DNA of 23,353 nt from CAYJXK01 sp964374115 (GCA_964374115.1 CAYJXK010000011.1:1-23353); one strand, 5' to 3'. Positions 1-7,348 are shown, numbered from the stretch's first letter. A program made the numbers and translations. Notes: generated by a model from the sequence alone, not told the origin.

Positions 1-37
1 TTTCAAACAAACACCACCAAAATTGATTTGCATCAGA

Positions 38-76
38 ATTGACCGCGCCCGCGCCTCTGGCGCGGGCGCGGTCAAT
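38..76. repeat. Perfect 18-bp GC-rich hairpin
   Basis: Positions 38-55 and 59-76 are exact reverse complements around a 3-base loop (TCT). The stem is almost entirely G and C apart from its A/T outer ends. On the plus side it is followed by CTTTCTT, a weak T-tract, and on the minus side by no T-run. It lies 22 bases beyond the 3' end of the minus-strand tRNA-Ala, so it could end that transcript or one entering from the left. The strand it serves is not decided by the sequence. Confidence 0.6.
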
Positions 77-97
77 CTTTCTTCAAATTCAGAATTG

Positions 98-168
98 TGG
101 ACCTAGGCAGAATCGAACTGCCGTCTCCGCAATGCGAATGCGACGTCATACCACTAGACCATAGGCCC
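98..168 (-). tRNA. tRNA-Ala (anticodon CGC)
   Basis: The minus strand folds as a full cloverleaf. The acceptor stem is GGGCCTA/TAGGTCC, the D-arm is GTC...GAC, the anticodon stem TCGCA/TGCGG holds loop TTCGCAT, and the T-arm GGCAG/CTGCC holds loop TTCGATT. The anticodon CGC reads GCG. The third acceptor pair is G3-U70, the well known identity element for alanine, which supports the assignment independently. The discriminator is A. The next bases are CAA, so CCA is not encoded and must be added by the nucleotidyltransferase. Confidence 0.93.
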
Positions 169-197
169 ATTTTTCTAGCGTATCAATCTTACTACAC

Positions 198-228
198 AAA
201 AACACCCCGATCAAGTCGAGGTGTTTTT
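198..228. terminator. Intrinsic terminator, works in both directions
   Basis: The stem AAAAACACC pairs with GGTGTTTTT, with an inner CGA/TCG helix above a C/A mismatch and loop TCAAG. A-runs on one side and T-runs on the other give a U-tract on either strand. It lies between tRNA-Ala and the stop of the GHKL ATPase gene (402). Its most likely job is ending the minus-strand ATPase transcript. The roughly 170 bases from here to 402 hold no other feature I can support. Confidence 0.6.
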
Positions 229-401
229 AGAGTTTGTTCATAACTTTCGAATGTCCAACACTGACAGGTTGGTTTTTATCCCATTCTCAAACGCTTGACG
301 CAAGGTCGCTACTGACAATGGCATATGTGGATAGTACTCGCGAAACTTCTCACAAAAAATTCCTCAATCCGTGGTCATGGGAGTAGACTTTTCATCCCAA
401 G

Positions 402-1877
402 CTATCGCTTCCCCCGAAACGCATCGGTCAATAATTCTGCCTGCAGGGCAAATGCGTCTGTAGCGTTCGTAATACCTGAGGTGAGCGCCAACTCTTTGGT
501 AATGATACGTGATACATGAAGCGTCAACAGGTCGTCGTTATTCGCGTATGTCCTATACAACGGATGGTCAAGGTTCAAAAAAATAATACCGCCAGACAAA
601 ACCGACTCATCCTCTTTTTCTCCCAAATGCTCCATGCGCACCGCAATATCAAGGTGAGCAACACGCAGATGCCTAATCACAGATTTATCACCCAATATGG
701 TAAAAGGCCGGCCACGGCGAGGCTTTTTTTGTCCTTTAAGTCTCTGAGTAATTGGGGGCGCAAGGTCACTTTGACTTTCGACGAATTCAGCTTTTGATAC
801 ATCAAAGCTCGAGACTGACGAAGCGTCTGCATTTCCTTCTTCTGTTCCAAACGGCACTTCAACACCGGGAAAATGTTCCTGACGTCGGCGCATGGCTTTG
901 CCAATTCTCTCCATCGCGTCTTTGAGTACGCGAGAGGCTTGCAGATTGGCGCGACGATCTCCTTCTTGCCGAATGGTCAGCAACGCTTTTTCAACCTGCT
1001 TTTTCATGACCGCCACAACATATTGGAATTCTCTGCTATCACGAAGAAAATCATCTCTGCCGCTGGTAATAGGAAGAAAGTCAACATTGATTCGCCCGGT
1101 AATACGCGTGACCCCCCAGCGACGCGATGTCTCGAGTCCGAATGACTCATATCGAATCAGCACGTGCTTCACTGATACGGCTATGCCTAGGCGGGAAACT
1201 TTTTTATCTGCCGGCACAATGATCAATGTTCCGAGCAAAGGGCCAAATGGAGTCATTATATTAATAAGTATCTGCTGCCCCGTGACTATATCATCAGTCA
1301 CTTTTTCACTATTGACAAAAACGGAAAAATTCGGAGCATGTATGGGAGTACGTTCAGACAGATACCGCCGTACTGATCCGGGTTGTAAAGCAATTGTTGG
1401 CGCGTGTAATATTATGATTGTGCCAGCACCTCGGGCTGCGTCGATTGGCAACTCTTCGATATCCAAGTGCCAATCTTCATGCCGTGACCATGCCTCTTTA
1501 TCAAAGATAAGCCTTGCGTGAAATTGATCACATTGTGTCTCTATCTCAAATCGAGCGCTCACGGCCAGCGCGGAAAATTTACCAATGCCATATTCGCCAA
1601 TGCGTGTTCGGGAGAAACGATGGCTTGTTTCTTTTGTTCTTTTTTGTGACGCGCCAATCGTAAAGTACAACCGAAGCCCTGCCTCGTCCATTCCACTCCC
1701 ATTATCAGCAATAACAATTCGATCTGGCAAAATGTCCACGCGCACTTCGGTCGCGTCCGCGTCAAAAGCATTATTCACCAATTCTCGAATAAAGCTGGTT
1801 TTTTCCGTATATAATTTTTCTCCAATGGTGATAAGATGACTTTTGTCAACGGTGATGGGAATGCGTTTTTTGGTCAT
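402..1877 (-). CDS. GHKL / HSP90-like ATPase, cytoplasmic
   Basis: This 491-residue protein has the ATP-binding Bergerat fold shared by HSP90, MutL, gyrase B and histidine kinases. The N-box is visible at residues 31-43 (RELVNNAFDADAT), the G1 box at 58-63 (DNGSGM) and the G2 box at 94-101 (GEYGIGKF). A middle region around 255-300 has the phrase GRINVDFLPITSGRDDFLR, typical of HSP90-like proteins with an S5-type second domain. There is no histidine-kinase dimerisation domain and no membrane segment. The C-terminal 90 residues (IRHLRVAHLDIAV onward) are not recognised. It lies 23 bases after the small STAS-like gene and is probably co-transcribed with it. A weak AGAAG precedes the ATG. The fold is certain, the substrate unknown; by family analogy it may be an ATP-driven clamp acting on a client protein or nucleic acid. 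Confidence 0.85.
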   Translation of the reverse strand: MTKKRIPITVDKSHLITIGEKLYTEKTSFIRELVNNAFDADATEVRVDILPDRIVIADNGSGMDEAGLRLYFTIGASQKRTKETSHRFSRTRIGEYGIGKFSALAVSARFEIETQCDQFHARLIFDKEAWSRHEDWHLDIEELPIDAARGAGTIIILHAPTIALQPGSVRRYLSERTPIHAPNFSVFVNSEKVTDDIVTGQQILINIMTPFGPLLGTLIIVPADKKVSRLGIAVSVKHVLIRYESFGLETSRRWGVTRITGRINVDFLPITSGRDDFLRDSREFQYVVAVMKKQVEKALLTIRQEGDRRANLQASRVLKDAMERIGKAMRRRQEHFPGVEVPFGTEEGNADASSVSSFDVSKAEFVESQSDLAPPITQRLKGQKKPRRGRPFTILGDKSVIRHLRVAHLDIAVRMEHLGEKEDESVLSGGIIFLNLDHPLYRTYANNDDLLTLHVSRIITKELALTSGITNATDAFALQAELLTDAFRGKR

Positions 1878-1900
1878 ATATCTTCTATCATGGCATGATT

Positions 1901-2164
1901 TTATGCTCGAATTATTTCCAATGTCGCTTGTACCGATGCATTCTTCGTATTCAGCAACGTAACCCGATTTGGAAATTCATTAAAGAGCGGCGTGATAAAT
2001 TCATCTGCCCAAGACGGCGCTAGTACCTCAACGCCAAAAAAGTCCACTTCAATAGTTTCTTCTCTATTTTTTGGCAGACTGTATGCCTTGGCAGTCAGAT
2101 AGGCTTCTTTGTCTGCCGGGCGGGATGTAAGAATCGTGCCAAATTTTTTGAGTTCAATGCGCAT
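1901..2164 (-). CDS. Small STAS-like (DUF4325-type) protein
   Basis: This 87-residue protein has a central segment (FGVEVLAPSWADEFITPLF, about 43-61) followed by a strand-rich tail (RVTLLNTKNASVQATLEII). That pattern fits the STAS-like DUF4325 family: a buried strand, an S/T-W/F-A-D-E helix start and a late strand. The family assignment is from memory of the pattern and is moderately sure. STAS proteins often partner with GHKL ATPases (SpoIIAA with SpoIIAB), and the next gene downstream is a GHKL ATPase, so a functional pair is a reasonable inference. The start ATG follows the stop of a small upstream frame by 9 bases, and no Shine-Dalgarno site is visible. Confidence 0.65.
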   Translation of the reverse strand: MRIELKKFGTILTSRPADKEAYLTAKAYSLPKNREETIEVDFFGVEVLAPSWADEFITPLFNEFPNRVTLLNTKNASVQATLEIIRA

Positions 2165-2173
2165 AGCAATATG

Positions 2174-2440
2174 TTAGAATTGAATAGACGCCAATGTTCC
2201 GGTAATAATAACATCTGATTTTTTTATTTCCATTCCAGAGCCAGTAATGTTTGCGACCGCGTCACCTGTCGAAAACACCAAGTGGAGATTATTTTTTTCA
2301 ATAACCTTTTTTTGTGTCCCCAGCACGAGTCGAACGCACATCCTTCCCTTAGGACGGGAATGTTCTATCCATTGAACTATGGGGACGTCTATTTTATCCT
2401 CAATCCTATATGATTTTCCTTCAAAAATCAATATCATCAA
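2174..2440 (-). other. Open frame running in phase through tRNA-Arg; status unclear
   Basis: An 88-codon frame reads through the tRNA-Arg gene without a stop. The middle part (PIVQWIEHSRPKGRMCVRLVLG) is simply the tRNA translated and looks like a common annotation artefact. The flanks look more protein-like: an 18-residue start (MMILIFEGKSYRIEDKID) and an alternating hydrophobic tail (KSDVIITGTLASIQF) that ends 9 bases before the STAS-like gene. Either it is spurious or the tRNA sits inside a small gene. No Shine-Dalgarno site precedes the ATG. I would not call a protein here without homologues. Confidence 0.25.
2315..2386 (-). tRNA. tRNA-Arg (anticodon CCT)
   Basis: The minus strand gives acceptor stem GTCCCCA/TGGGGAC, D-arm GTTC...GAAC, anticodon stem TTCCC/GGGAA with loop GTCCTAA, and T-arm GTGCG/CGTGC with loop TTCGACT. 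Anticodon CCT reads AGG. The T-stem contains two G-U pairs but is intact. The discriminator is A followed by CAAA, so CCA is not encoded. It lies upstream of, and on the same strand as, the STAS-like and GHKL genes. Confidence 0.92.
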
Positions 2441-2587
2441 TCATGTCATGAAGTTACTTCAGTATTCTTAAAATATTCTCGTGATTTTATACGCGCAACC
2501 TTTTCTTATTGACAAAAGAAAAGCAGGGACAGCGGCTTCAATCATTATGGATCAAGGGGACTTTCTGGCTTTTCCTTTTGGCCATGG

Positions 2588-2616
2588 TTGGCGAGGAGTA
2601 TTTCCGATGCTATACT
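2588..2616 (+). promoter_or_regulatory. Sigma70-type promoter of rmuC with near-leaderless start
   Basis: A -35 box TTGGCG (2588-2593) and a -10 box TATACT (2611-2616) are separated by 17 bases, and TG one base upstream of the -10 makes it an extended -10. The expected start of transcription is about 2623, only 4 bases before the ATG at 2627, leaving no room for a Shine-Dalgarno site. Confidence 0.6.
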
Positions 2617-2626
2617 CCTCTCTACT

Positions 2627-3745
2627 ATGCCAACTCTCCTTCTTATTGCTGCCACCCTTGTCCTTGTCGCGCTTCTCATCGCCATGGTTGTTATTTTTAA
2701 AAAACTCAAACCAAAAGAAACCGATGGCAACCTCTTTTTGATGCTACAAAATCAGATGACTGAACTACAACGATTGTTTGATCAAAAAATGTCGGACACA
2801 CACAAAACCATGTATAAAACACAACAGCATCTCCATCAAACGCTCCAAGAACAATTTGGGCAAAACACGCGGATTATCCAAGGAATCACAGGACAAAGCG
2901 CCAAGATGATTGCCGATATCACAGAAAAATTAACGAGTCTGGATCGCACCAATCAACAAGTGATTGGATTTTCTGAACAGTTGCGCAATTTGGAAAAAGT
3001 ATTGACGCATCAAAAACAGCGCGGGGCATTGGGTGAAGCCGCGCTACATCTCATCATTGAAAATATGGGATTGCCACCGACGGCGTATGAGCTTCAGTAT
3101 CGCTTCCCGGACGGAGATATTGTTGACGCGGTGCTCAACACAAAAGAGGGGCTCATCCCGGTGGACGCGAAATTTTCCTTGGATAATTATAATCGGATTC
3201 TCGAGGCGGTTGATGATAAGCAAAAAGAACAGCTTGAAAAAGAATTCAAAAACGATTTGAAGCTACGCATCGATGAGACCGCGAAGTATATCAAGCCCAA
3301 GTATGGCACACTCGAATTTGCGTTCATGTTTATTCCGGCCGAGGCGATTTATTATGATTTGCTTGTCAACGAAGTAGGCGCGGTAAAAGTAAATACACGC
3401 AATCTCATTGATTATGCCTTTATTGAGCGGAAAGTAATTATTGTCTCGCCAACAACGTTTGCCGCTTATTTACAGACCGTACTTCAGGGGTTGCGCGCGC
3501 TCAAAATTGAAGAAGGCACAAAAATGATTCGCAAAAATGTGGAACAGCTTGGCCGCCACATTACCGCGTACGAAGACTATATGAAAAAACTGGGTGGGAG
3601 TTTGGGTACGTCGGTGAATCATTATAATATCGCGTACAAAGAATTGGGGAAAATTGATAAAGATGTGGTACGGATTACCGAGGGCGAACGAGCGATTGAG
3701 CCATTGTTGGTTGAGCGGCCGAGACTGGAAGCAGATATCGAATGA
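2627..3745 (+). CDS. rmuC: RmuC family DNA recombination protein
   Basis: This 372-residue protein starts with one membrane helix (residues 1-24, MPTLLLIAATLVLVALLIAM). A long coiled-coil-like region follows (about 35-135, rich in Q, K, E and L). The RmuC nuclease-like core has RGALGE and the diagnostic DAVLNTKEGLIPVDAKFSL. RmuC proteins limit recombination at inverted repeats and carry a PD-(D/E)XK-like fold; the exact substrate is not settled. A TTG start at 2588 is possible in the same frame, but it is the -35 box of the promoter, so ATG 2627 is preferred. Single-gene transcript, head-on with the small gene ending at 3790. Confidence 0.88.
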   Translation: MPTLLLIAATLVLVALLIAMVVIFKKLKPKETDGNLFLMLQNQMTELQRLFDQKMSDTHKTMYKTQQHLHQTLQEQFGQNTRIIQGITGQSAKMIADITEKLTSLDRTNQQVIGFSEQLRNLEKVLTHQKQRGALGEAALHLIIENMGLPPTAYELQYRFPDGDIVDAVLNTKEGLIPVDAKFSLDNYNRILEAVDDKQKEQLEKEFKNDLKLRIDETAKYIKPKYGTLEFAFMFIPAEAIYYDLLVNEVGAVKVNTRNLIDYAFIERKVIIVSPTTFAAYLQTVLQGLRALKIEEGTKMIRKNVEQLGRHITAYEDYMKKLGGSLGTSVNHYNIAYKELGKIDKDVVRITEGERAIEPLLVERPRLEADIE

Positions 3746-3746
3746 A

Positions 3747-3781
3747 GCAGACCTTGCTGGCTGGCGCGCGGCAAGGTCTGC
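3747..3781. terminator. Inverted repeat between convergent genes
   Basis: GCAGACCTTGC (3747-3757) and GCAAGGTCTGC (3771-3781) are a perfect 11-bp pair around a 13-base GC-rich loop. It lies between the stop of rmuC and the stop of the opposing gene at 3790. There is no T-tract on either side, so it may be a transcription barrier or an RNA 3'-end protector rather than a classical terminator. Confidence 0.5.
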
Positions 3782-3789
3782 AGTTGTGG

Positions 3790-4086
3790 CTATCCACGCA
3801 CATCGAGAGTGAGGAAGTATGTTCCCACTTCGACAATCGCGATGGATTTTTCCGTGAGCACTTCTTGCGCGATGTCTCCGATGATCTTTGCGCTGGGGTT
3901 GTGTGGTCCCCCCAAGATCATCCAGTCGTTCCACTGGTCGACGATCATGCCCCTCATGTCGAGAAGTTTCACCTCCATCCGAGATCCGCCGTCCGAACCA
4001 CTCCAGTTGATCCTGATCATTCGCACGAGGTGAGAGAAACGAGTAAGGCGTTCACGCAGTTCGTCTTTTGGGTCATGACTGCTCAT
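3790..4086 (-). CDS. Hypothetical protein, GC-rich small gene
   Basis: This 98-residue protein is not recognised. It starts with a charged helix (MSSHDPKDELRERLTRFSHLVRMI broken by no glycine), followed by strands (MEVKLLDMRG, DWMILGG) and a helix (SAKIIGDIAQEVL), ending in VGTYFLTLDVRG. This suggests a small alpha/beta domain. It has no signal peptide or membrane helix. The start is fixed by a perfect AAGGAGGTG 4-5 bases before ATG 4086; upstream in-frame codons give an implausible basic stretch overlapping the preceding gene. It lies 11 bases after the cysteine-rich gene, so the two form one transcript. GC content and codon use differ visibly from rmuC and rarA on either side. Confidence 0.75.
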   Translation of the reverse strand: MSSHDPKDELRERLTRFSHLVRMIRINWSGSDGGSRMEVKLLDMRGMIVDQWNDWMILGGPHNPSAKIIGDIAQEVLTEKSIAIVEVGTYFLTLDVRG

Positions 4087-4097
4087 TGGCACCTCCT

Positions 4098-4394
4098 TCA
4101 GCCCGTATGCGCGCAGTCCGGGTACGTGGTACAACGCGTACACACGCACGCTCCTTCGCCACAGATATACTCGCACCTGGGGCAACAGGGCATGGAACAT
4201 GATCCGCAGATAGACATAGAAAGTGACACGCCCTCCGCGGTCCGCACCGAGTCGTAGATGTAGGGGATGAAAATACTCCCTGTCTCATCAATCCGACGTC
4301 CCTCTCCCAGGTGCATGGTCACACAGAGAGTGTAGGGCGTGTTGCAACAAGGACAGTCGAATGTCTCGAGAAAACTTTCATCTCTTTGAGCCAT
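4098..4394 (-). CDS. Cysteine-rich putative zinc-binding protein
   Basis: This 98-residue protein has at least twelve cysteines: an N-terminal CPCC...C cluster (about residues 14-24) and a dense C-terminal set (CGSC, CCPRC, CGEGACVCTRC, about 64-90). Pairs of CxxC spaced like zinc ribbons suggest two metal sites; this is inferred from spacing, not from a family match. The middle segment is short and strand-like. ATG 4394 is preferred over an in-frame GTG at 4403 because GGAGGTG lies 6 bases upstream. It is the first gene of a two-gene minus-strand unit with the gene at 3790-4086. Like its partner it is GC-rich. Confidence 0.75.
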   Translation of the reverse strand: MAQRDESFLETFDCPCCNTPYTLCVTMHLGEGRRIDETGSIFIPYIYDSVRTAEGVSLSMSICGSCSMPCCPRCEYICGEGACVCTRCTTYPDCAHTG

Positions 4395-4447
4395 AATGGA
4401 CACCTCCGGGAGGAGTACATCAGTTTTTTATAACTGTGTCAAATAGT

Positions 4448-5575
4448 ATGCCTCCGCTTGCCACGACAATTCGTCCCCAAACACTCGGTGAATTCATAGG
4501 ACAAGTTCATCTGGTGGGTCTAGGAAAACCACTACGCGTTGCCATCGAGAAAGGGCAATTGTTTTCGTTTATTCTCTGGGGTCCGCCAGGAGTGGGAAAA
4601 ACAACACTGGCGAAAATTTATGCAAAAAGTTTGGATGCAAAATTATTTGAACTTTCTGCGGTTTCGGCGAAAAAAGAAGATGTGACGAAAATTATTCAGA
4701 CGGAGATTCAGAAACCAAAAGTCTTATTTCTCGATGAAATCCATCGATTCAACAAAGCCCAACAAGATTACCTTCTTCCATTTGTTGAAAGTGGAGAAAT
4801 TACGTTCATTGGTGCGACAACAGAAAATCCAAGTTTCGAAGTGATCGCGGCGCTTCTGTCGCGCTGTCGAGTGTTTGTGCTTTCTGAATTTTCGAGTCAC
4901 GAGATGAAAAAAATTATCGCGCGCACCGGAATAATACTTGATGAAGGCGCAATTGAATGGGTCATTGCGTTTGCCAACGGTGATGCGCGGCAAGCGATTA
5001 GCATTATTGAGCAGGCGCATGAATTGTATGATAAGGTGACGGTTGAAAATTTGCAAAATGCATTGCAATCCAAGCATCTGCGCTATGATAAAAAAGGCGA
5101 GGAACATTACAACACGATCAGCGCATTTATCAAATCCATGCGCGCGTCTCAGCCTGATGCCGCGCTCTATTATCTCGCGCGCATGATCGAAGCGGGAGAA
5201 GATCCACTTTTTATCGCGCGTCGCATGGTGATTTTCGCGAGTGAAGATATTGGAGTCGCGCAGCCGACAGCGCTTGTCGTCGCAAACGCAGTGTTTCGCG
5301 CAGTCGAGACTGTGAGACTGCCCGAAGGCGCGATCAATCTCGCCCACGGCGTCGTGTATTTATGTCAATGTAAAAAAAATCGGTCGAGCTATGAAGGACT
5401 GGAAGCGGCTATGAAAGATGTAAAAAAATTTGGCAACCTTTCCATTCCTTTGCACATTCGCAATCCTGTCACCAAACTCATGGAAGAGCTTGATTATGGC
5501 AAAGGATATGAGAAATATACGGTCGATGATCTGTTGCCGGAGAAGCTGAAGGGGCAAAAATACTTTCGGAGTTGA
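4448..5575 (+). CDS. rarA: Replication-associated recombination protein A (RarA/MgsA, clamp-loader-like AAA+ ATPase)
   Basis: This 375-residue protein has Walker A at 45-52 (GPPGVGKT), Walker B VLFLDEIHRF, sensor-1 GATTENPSFE, arginine finger region LLSRCRVF, and the RarA C-terminal oligomerisation domain (ISAFIKSMRASQPDAALYYLARMIEAGEDP). The family acts at stalled replication forks. An in-frame GTG at 4436 would add four residues, but a -10-like TATAAC (4429-4434) lies directly before it, so ATG 4448 with a leader of a few bases fits better. No Shine-Dalgarno site is present. The length matches the shorter RarA proteins. The next promoter's -35 box overlaps its stop codon. Confidence 0.93.
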   Translation: MPPLATTIRPQTLGEFIGQVHLVGLGKPLRVAIEKGQLFSFILWGPPGVGKTTLAKIYAKSLDAKLFELSAVSAKKEDVTKIIQTEIQKPKVLFLDEIHRFNKAQQDYLLPFVESGEITFIGATTENPSFEVIAALLSRCRVFVLSEFSSHEMKKIIARTGIILDEGAIEWVIAFANGDARQAISIIEQAHELYDKVTVENLQNALQSKHLRYDKKGEEHYNTISAFIKSMRASQPDAALYYLARMIEAGEDPLFIARRMVIFASEDIGVAQPTALVVANAVFRAVETVRLPEGAINLAHGVVYLCQCKKNRSSYEGLEAAMKDVKKFGNLSIPLHIRNPVTKLMEELDYGKGYEKYTVDDLLPEKLKGQKYFRS

Positions 5576-5600
5576 CATGTTTAGGCTATGCTGGTACACT
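5572..5600 (+). promoter_or_regulatory. Near-consensus promoter at the end of rarA
   Basis: TTGACA (5572-5577) is a perfect -35 box that overlaps the rarA stop codon. Exactly 17 bases later comes TACACT (5595-5600), preceded by TGG, giving an extended -10. The predicted transcription start is about 5607, so the structured region before rpsT must be transcribed. This is among the best promoters in the window. Confidence 0.75.
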
Positions 5601-5606
5601 ATTTTC

Positions 5607-5793
5607 ACTATGAACTCATGAGCTAGGTTTTTTCCTCTCGCGCCATCCCATCACTTTTTCTTTGCCTCCAAAACCCGCTCTCGACCCCGCCATACGGTGA
5701 GATATGGCCCACAGAGTTGTAGGCAAAGAAAAAGTGACTGAATGGCGCTTGGGAGAGCGTATGAGACACGGAACTCGCTACAAGTTATATATC
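5607..5793 (+). ncRNA. Long rod-like hairpin RNA, candidate 6S RNA (or rpsT leader)
   Basis: From the predicted start the RNA closes on itself over about 185 bases. An outer stem (AACT..TGAGC with GCT.CAAGTT) is followed by a large internal bubble (TAGGTTTTTTC opposite CGTATGAGACACGG), CTCTC/GAGAG, GCGCCAT/ATGGCGC, a 4x4 mismatch, a 17-bp helix (5651-5667 with 5721-5737) and an apical GCCATA/TATGGC hairpin with loop CGGTGAGA. Size, rod shape and a large internal bubble fit 6S RNA. In Bacillus subtilis a 6S gene (bsrA) lies near yrvM-yrvN, and yrvN is rarA; here the element directly follows rarA. No terminator is visible before rpsT, so a leader of rpsT is the alternative. Confidence 0.45.
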
Positions 5794-5870
5794 ATCTGAT
5801 CACCGTATCATTTTGCCAGCAGCCCCTCGTTTCGTTCTATGAACTATCGGCTATTGGTTAAGAACTGTAT

Positions 5871-6137
5871 ATGCCCAACAAACAAAGCGCTAAAAAAGAA
5901 TTACGTAAAATTAAAAAAAGAGCCGCATTGAACGCGACCGTACGCGGGGCTTATCGAGAGGCAGTGAAGAATGTGAGAAAAGCAATCGTAGCGAAGCAAG
6001 ACGCGGGAGAGCTTTTGCGGCTTGCGCAGAAGAAGCTCGATAAAGCCGCCAAACGTGGCGTGATGAAAAAGAACACCGCATCACGTAAGCTCTCACGACT
6101 CATGAAACAAGCGCATGGGGCGCTGAAGCACGCGTAG
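5871..6137 (+). CDS. rpsT: 30S ribosomal protein S20
   Basis: The protein has 88 residues, a normal length for S20. It is strongly basic and helical throughout, with the family opening MPNKQSAKKELRKIKKRAALN and the late helix GVMKKNTASRKLSRLMKQAH. S20 binds 16S rRNA early in 30S assembly. The ATG has no Shine-Dalgarno site. The gene lies 264 bases after the predicted promoter at 5572-5600, with the long hairpin in between, so leader-based control is possible. It runs tail to tail with holA (20-base gap), a neighbour pairing common in bacteria. Confidence 0.93.
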   Translation: MPNKQSAKKELRKIKKRAALNATVRGAYREAVKNVRKAIVAKQDAGELLRLAQKKLDKAAKRGVMKKNTASRKLSRLMKQAHGALKHA

Positions 6138-6157
6138 GATTTCAGTACAAATCGTCT

Positions 6158-7138
6158 TTATGTGGCGCACCATTTTGCCACAAACACATCAAACAACACC
6201 GACTGGTCGCCTTGACCAGTTTTTGTTTGGATATCAAACGTGAGAAGCGCGTCATACATGAATTGGATTTCCATGTGGGTGTAGCGTTTTACAAACGGCA
6301 ATGATTTCCTCACCACGAACGGATGAAGATGAAGTTTTTTCGCCAAAAGATCATTCGAGGCAGTGTCTTCTCTTTCAAAAAGATCCCGTAGTTGCAACAG
6401 AATGCGGCATTGGCGCATAAGCATGGCAAATATGTAGCGCGCGTCTTCGCCTTTGCGATATTGTTCTCCGATCATACCAAATGCTTGTTTCGGTTGTTTT
6501 CCCACAATTGCTTCGACGAGCGTAAAAATATTATCGCTGAATGTTTCTTCGAGAAAAAGCGTGACATCAGCGCGAGTGATAGATCGAGAGGAGGGAAGGG
6601 ATACATACGCAATCAGTTGATCCATCGTGGTACTCACGCGCCACATATCGCCGGCAGTGTGTTCGGCAAGGAAAAGAATAGCGTCGTGTTCCATGGTGCC
6701 ACCGCGCTCTTTTACCTCCGTGGCGATCCATTTTTGGAGTTTGGCTCCAGTCAAAAGAGAAAACTGTTGAGCAAATTTTTCTCGCGAAAGCCGTTCAGCG
6801 AGCGCTTTGGCTTCTTTGGTCTTCCATTCGTCTTTGTCTTCGAAAAAGACATAAACATTCGATGATGGAAGGCGATGTTCTTCGATTCGTACGAGCACTT
6901 TTTTTTGCAATTCTTTCTGTTTCGATGAAAGAAAATTTTCGAGAATCACCATGCGGCGCTCCGCAAGAAATGGGGACGCGAGCATTTCTCCAAGAATAGT
7001 ATCTGGCGTTTGTTTTTCACAATCAAGACGGCACACGTTCAGCCCTTCGGGGTCGCGGTCTATTTTGAATTTTTTTATCATTTTCTTGAGATGCAGACGA
7101 CTTCGGAATGTGTCGGGACCGTGGAGGAAGAGGAGCAT
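6158..7138 (-). CDS. holA: DNA polymerase III subunit delta
   Basis: This 326-residue clamp-loader delta subunit opens the sliding clamp. The N-terminus LLFLHGPDTFRSRLHLKKMIKKF is the family start. The degenerate AAA+ domain shows SPFLAERRMVILENF and a middle LLTGAKLQKWIATEVKERGG. The collar domain contains FTLVEAIVGKQPKQAF and YIFAMLMRQCRILLQLRDL. The frame stays open upstream to 7348, but ATG 7138 matches the family start and lies one base after a predicted transcription start, so the longer version is rejected. Sequence is well diverged from model organisms, as usual for this subunit. Confidence 0.9.
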   Translation of the reverse strand: MLLFLHGPDTFRSRLHLKKMIKKFKIDRDPEGLNVCRLDCEKQTPDTILGEMLASPFLAERRMVILENFLSSKQKELQKKVLVRIEEHRLPSSNVYVFFEDKDEWKTKEAKALAERLSREKFAQQFSLLTGAKLQKWIATEVKERGGTMEHDAILFLAEHTAGDMWRVSTTMDQLIAYVSLPSSRSITRADVTLFLEETFSDNIFTLVEAIVGKQPKQAFGMIGEQYRKGEDARYIFAMLMRQCRILLQLRDLFEREDTASNDLLAKKLHLHPFVVRKSLPFVKRYTHMEIQFMYDALLTFDIQTKTGQGDQSVLFDVFVAKWCAT

Positions 7139-7145
7139 ATATAAT

Positions 7146-7174
7146 AGTGTACTGATTGGAAGGGTAGAAAGCAA
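7146..7174 (-). promoter_or_regulatory. Promoter of holA, leaderless mRNA
   Basis: On the minus strand TTGCTT (7169-7174) and TACACT (7146-7151) are 17 bases apart. Seven bases separate the -10 box from the ATG at 7138, so transcription should start at or one base before the start codon. A perfect 9-base DnaA box (TTATCCACA, 7187-7195) lies just upstream but is single. Confidence 0.55.
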
Positions 7175-7348
7175 GAAAATGTTTTTTGTGGATAACTCAT
7201 CTTGCGGACGTTTTGAAATATTTTCTTTATGATATATACTTATCGTTACACTTTCTAGACTGCGCACAAGCAGATTTTTTTTCGGTAGGCCTTTGGGTTT
7301 ATCGTGATAATCGCTTTGTGTATAGCAGTCGTGGACAATAGGTTCCAC

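Noticed and set aside
7187..7195. Perfect DnaA box TTATCCACA
   Set aside because: It is single, with no AT-rich unwinding region or box cluster and no dnaA or dnaN nearby, so no origin is claimed.
7139..7348. N-terminal extension of holA by 70 codons
   Set aside because: The family starts at LLFLHGPDTF; the extension has no family match and contains the promoter and a DnaA-box-like site.
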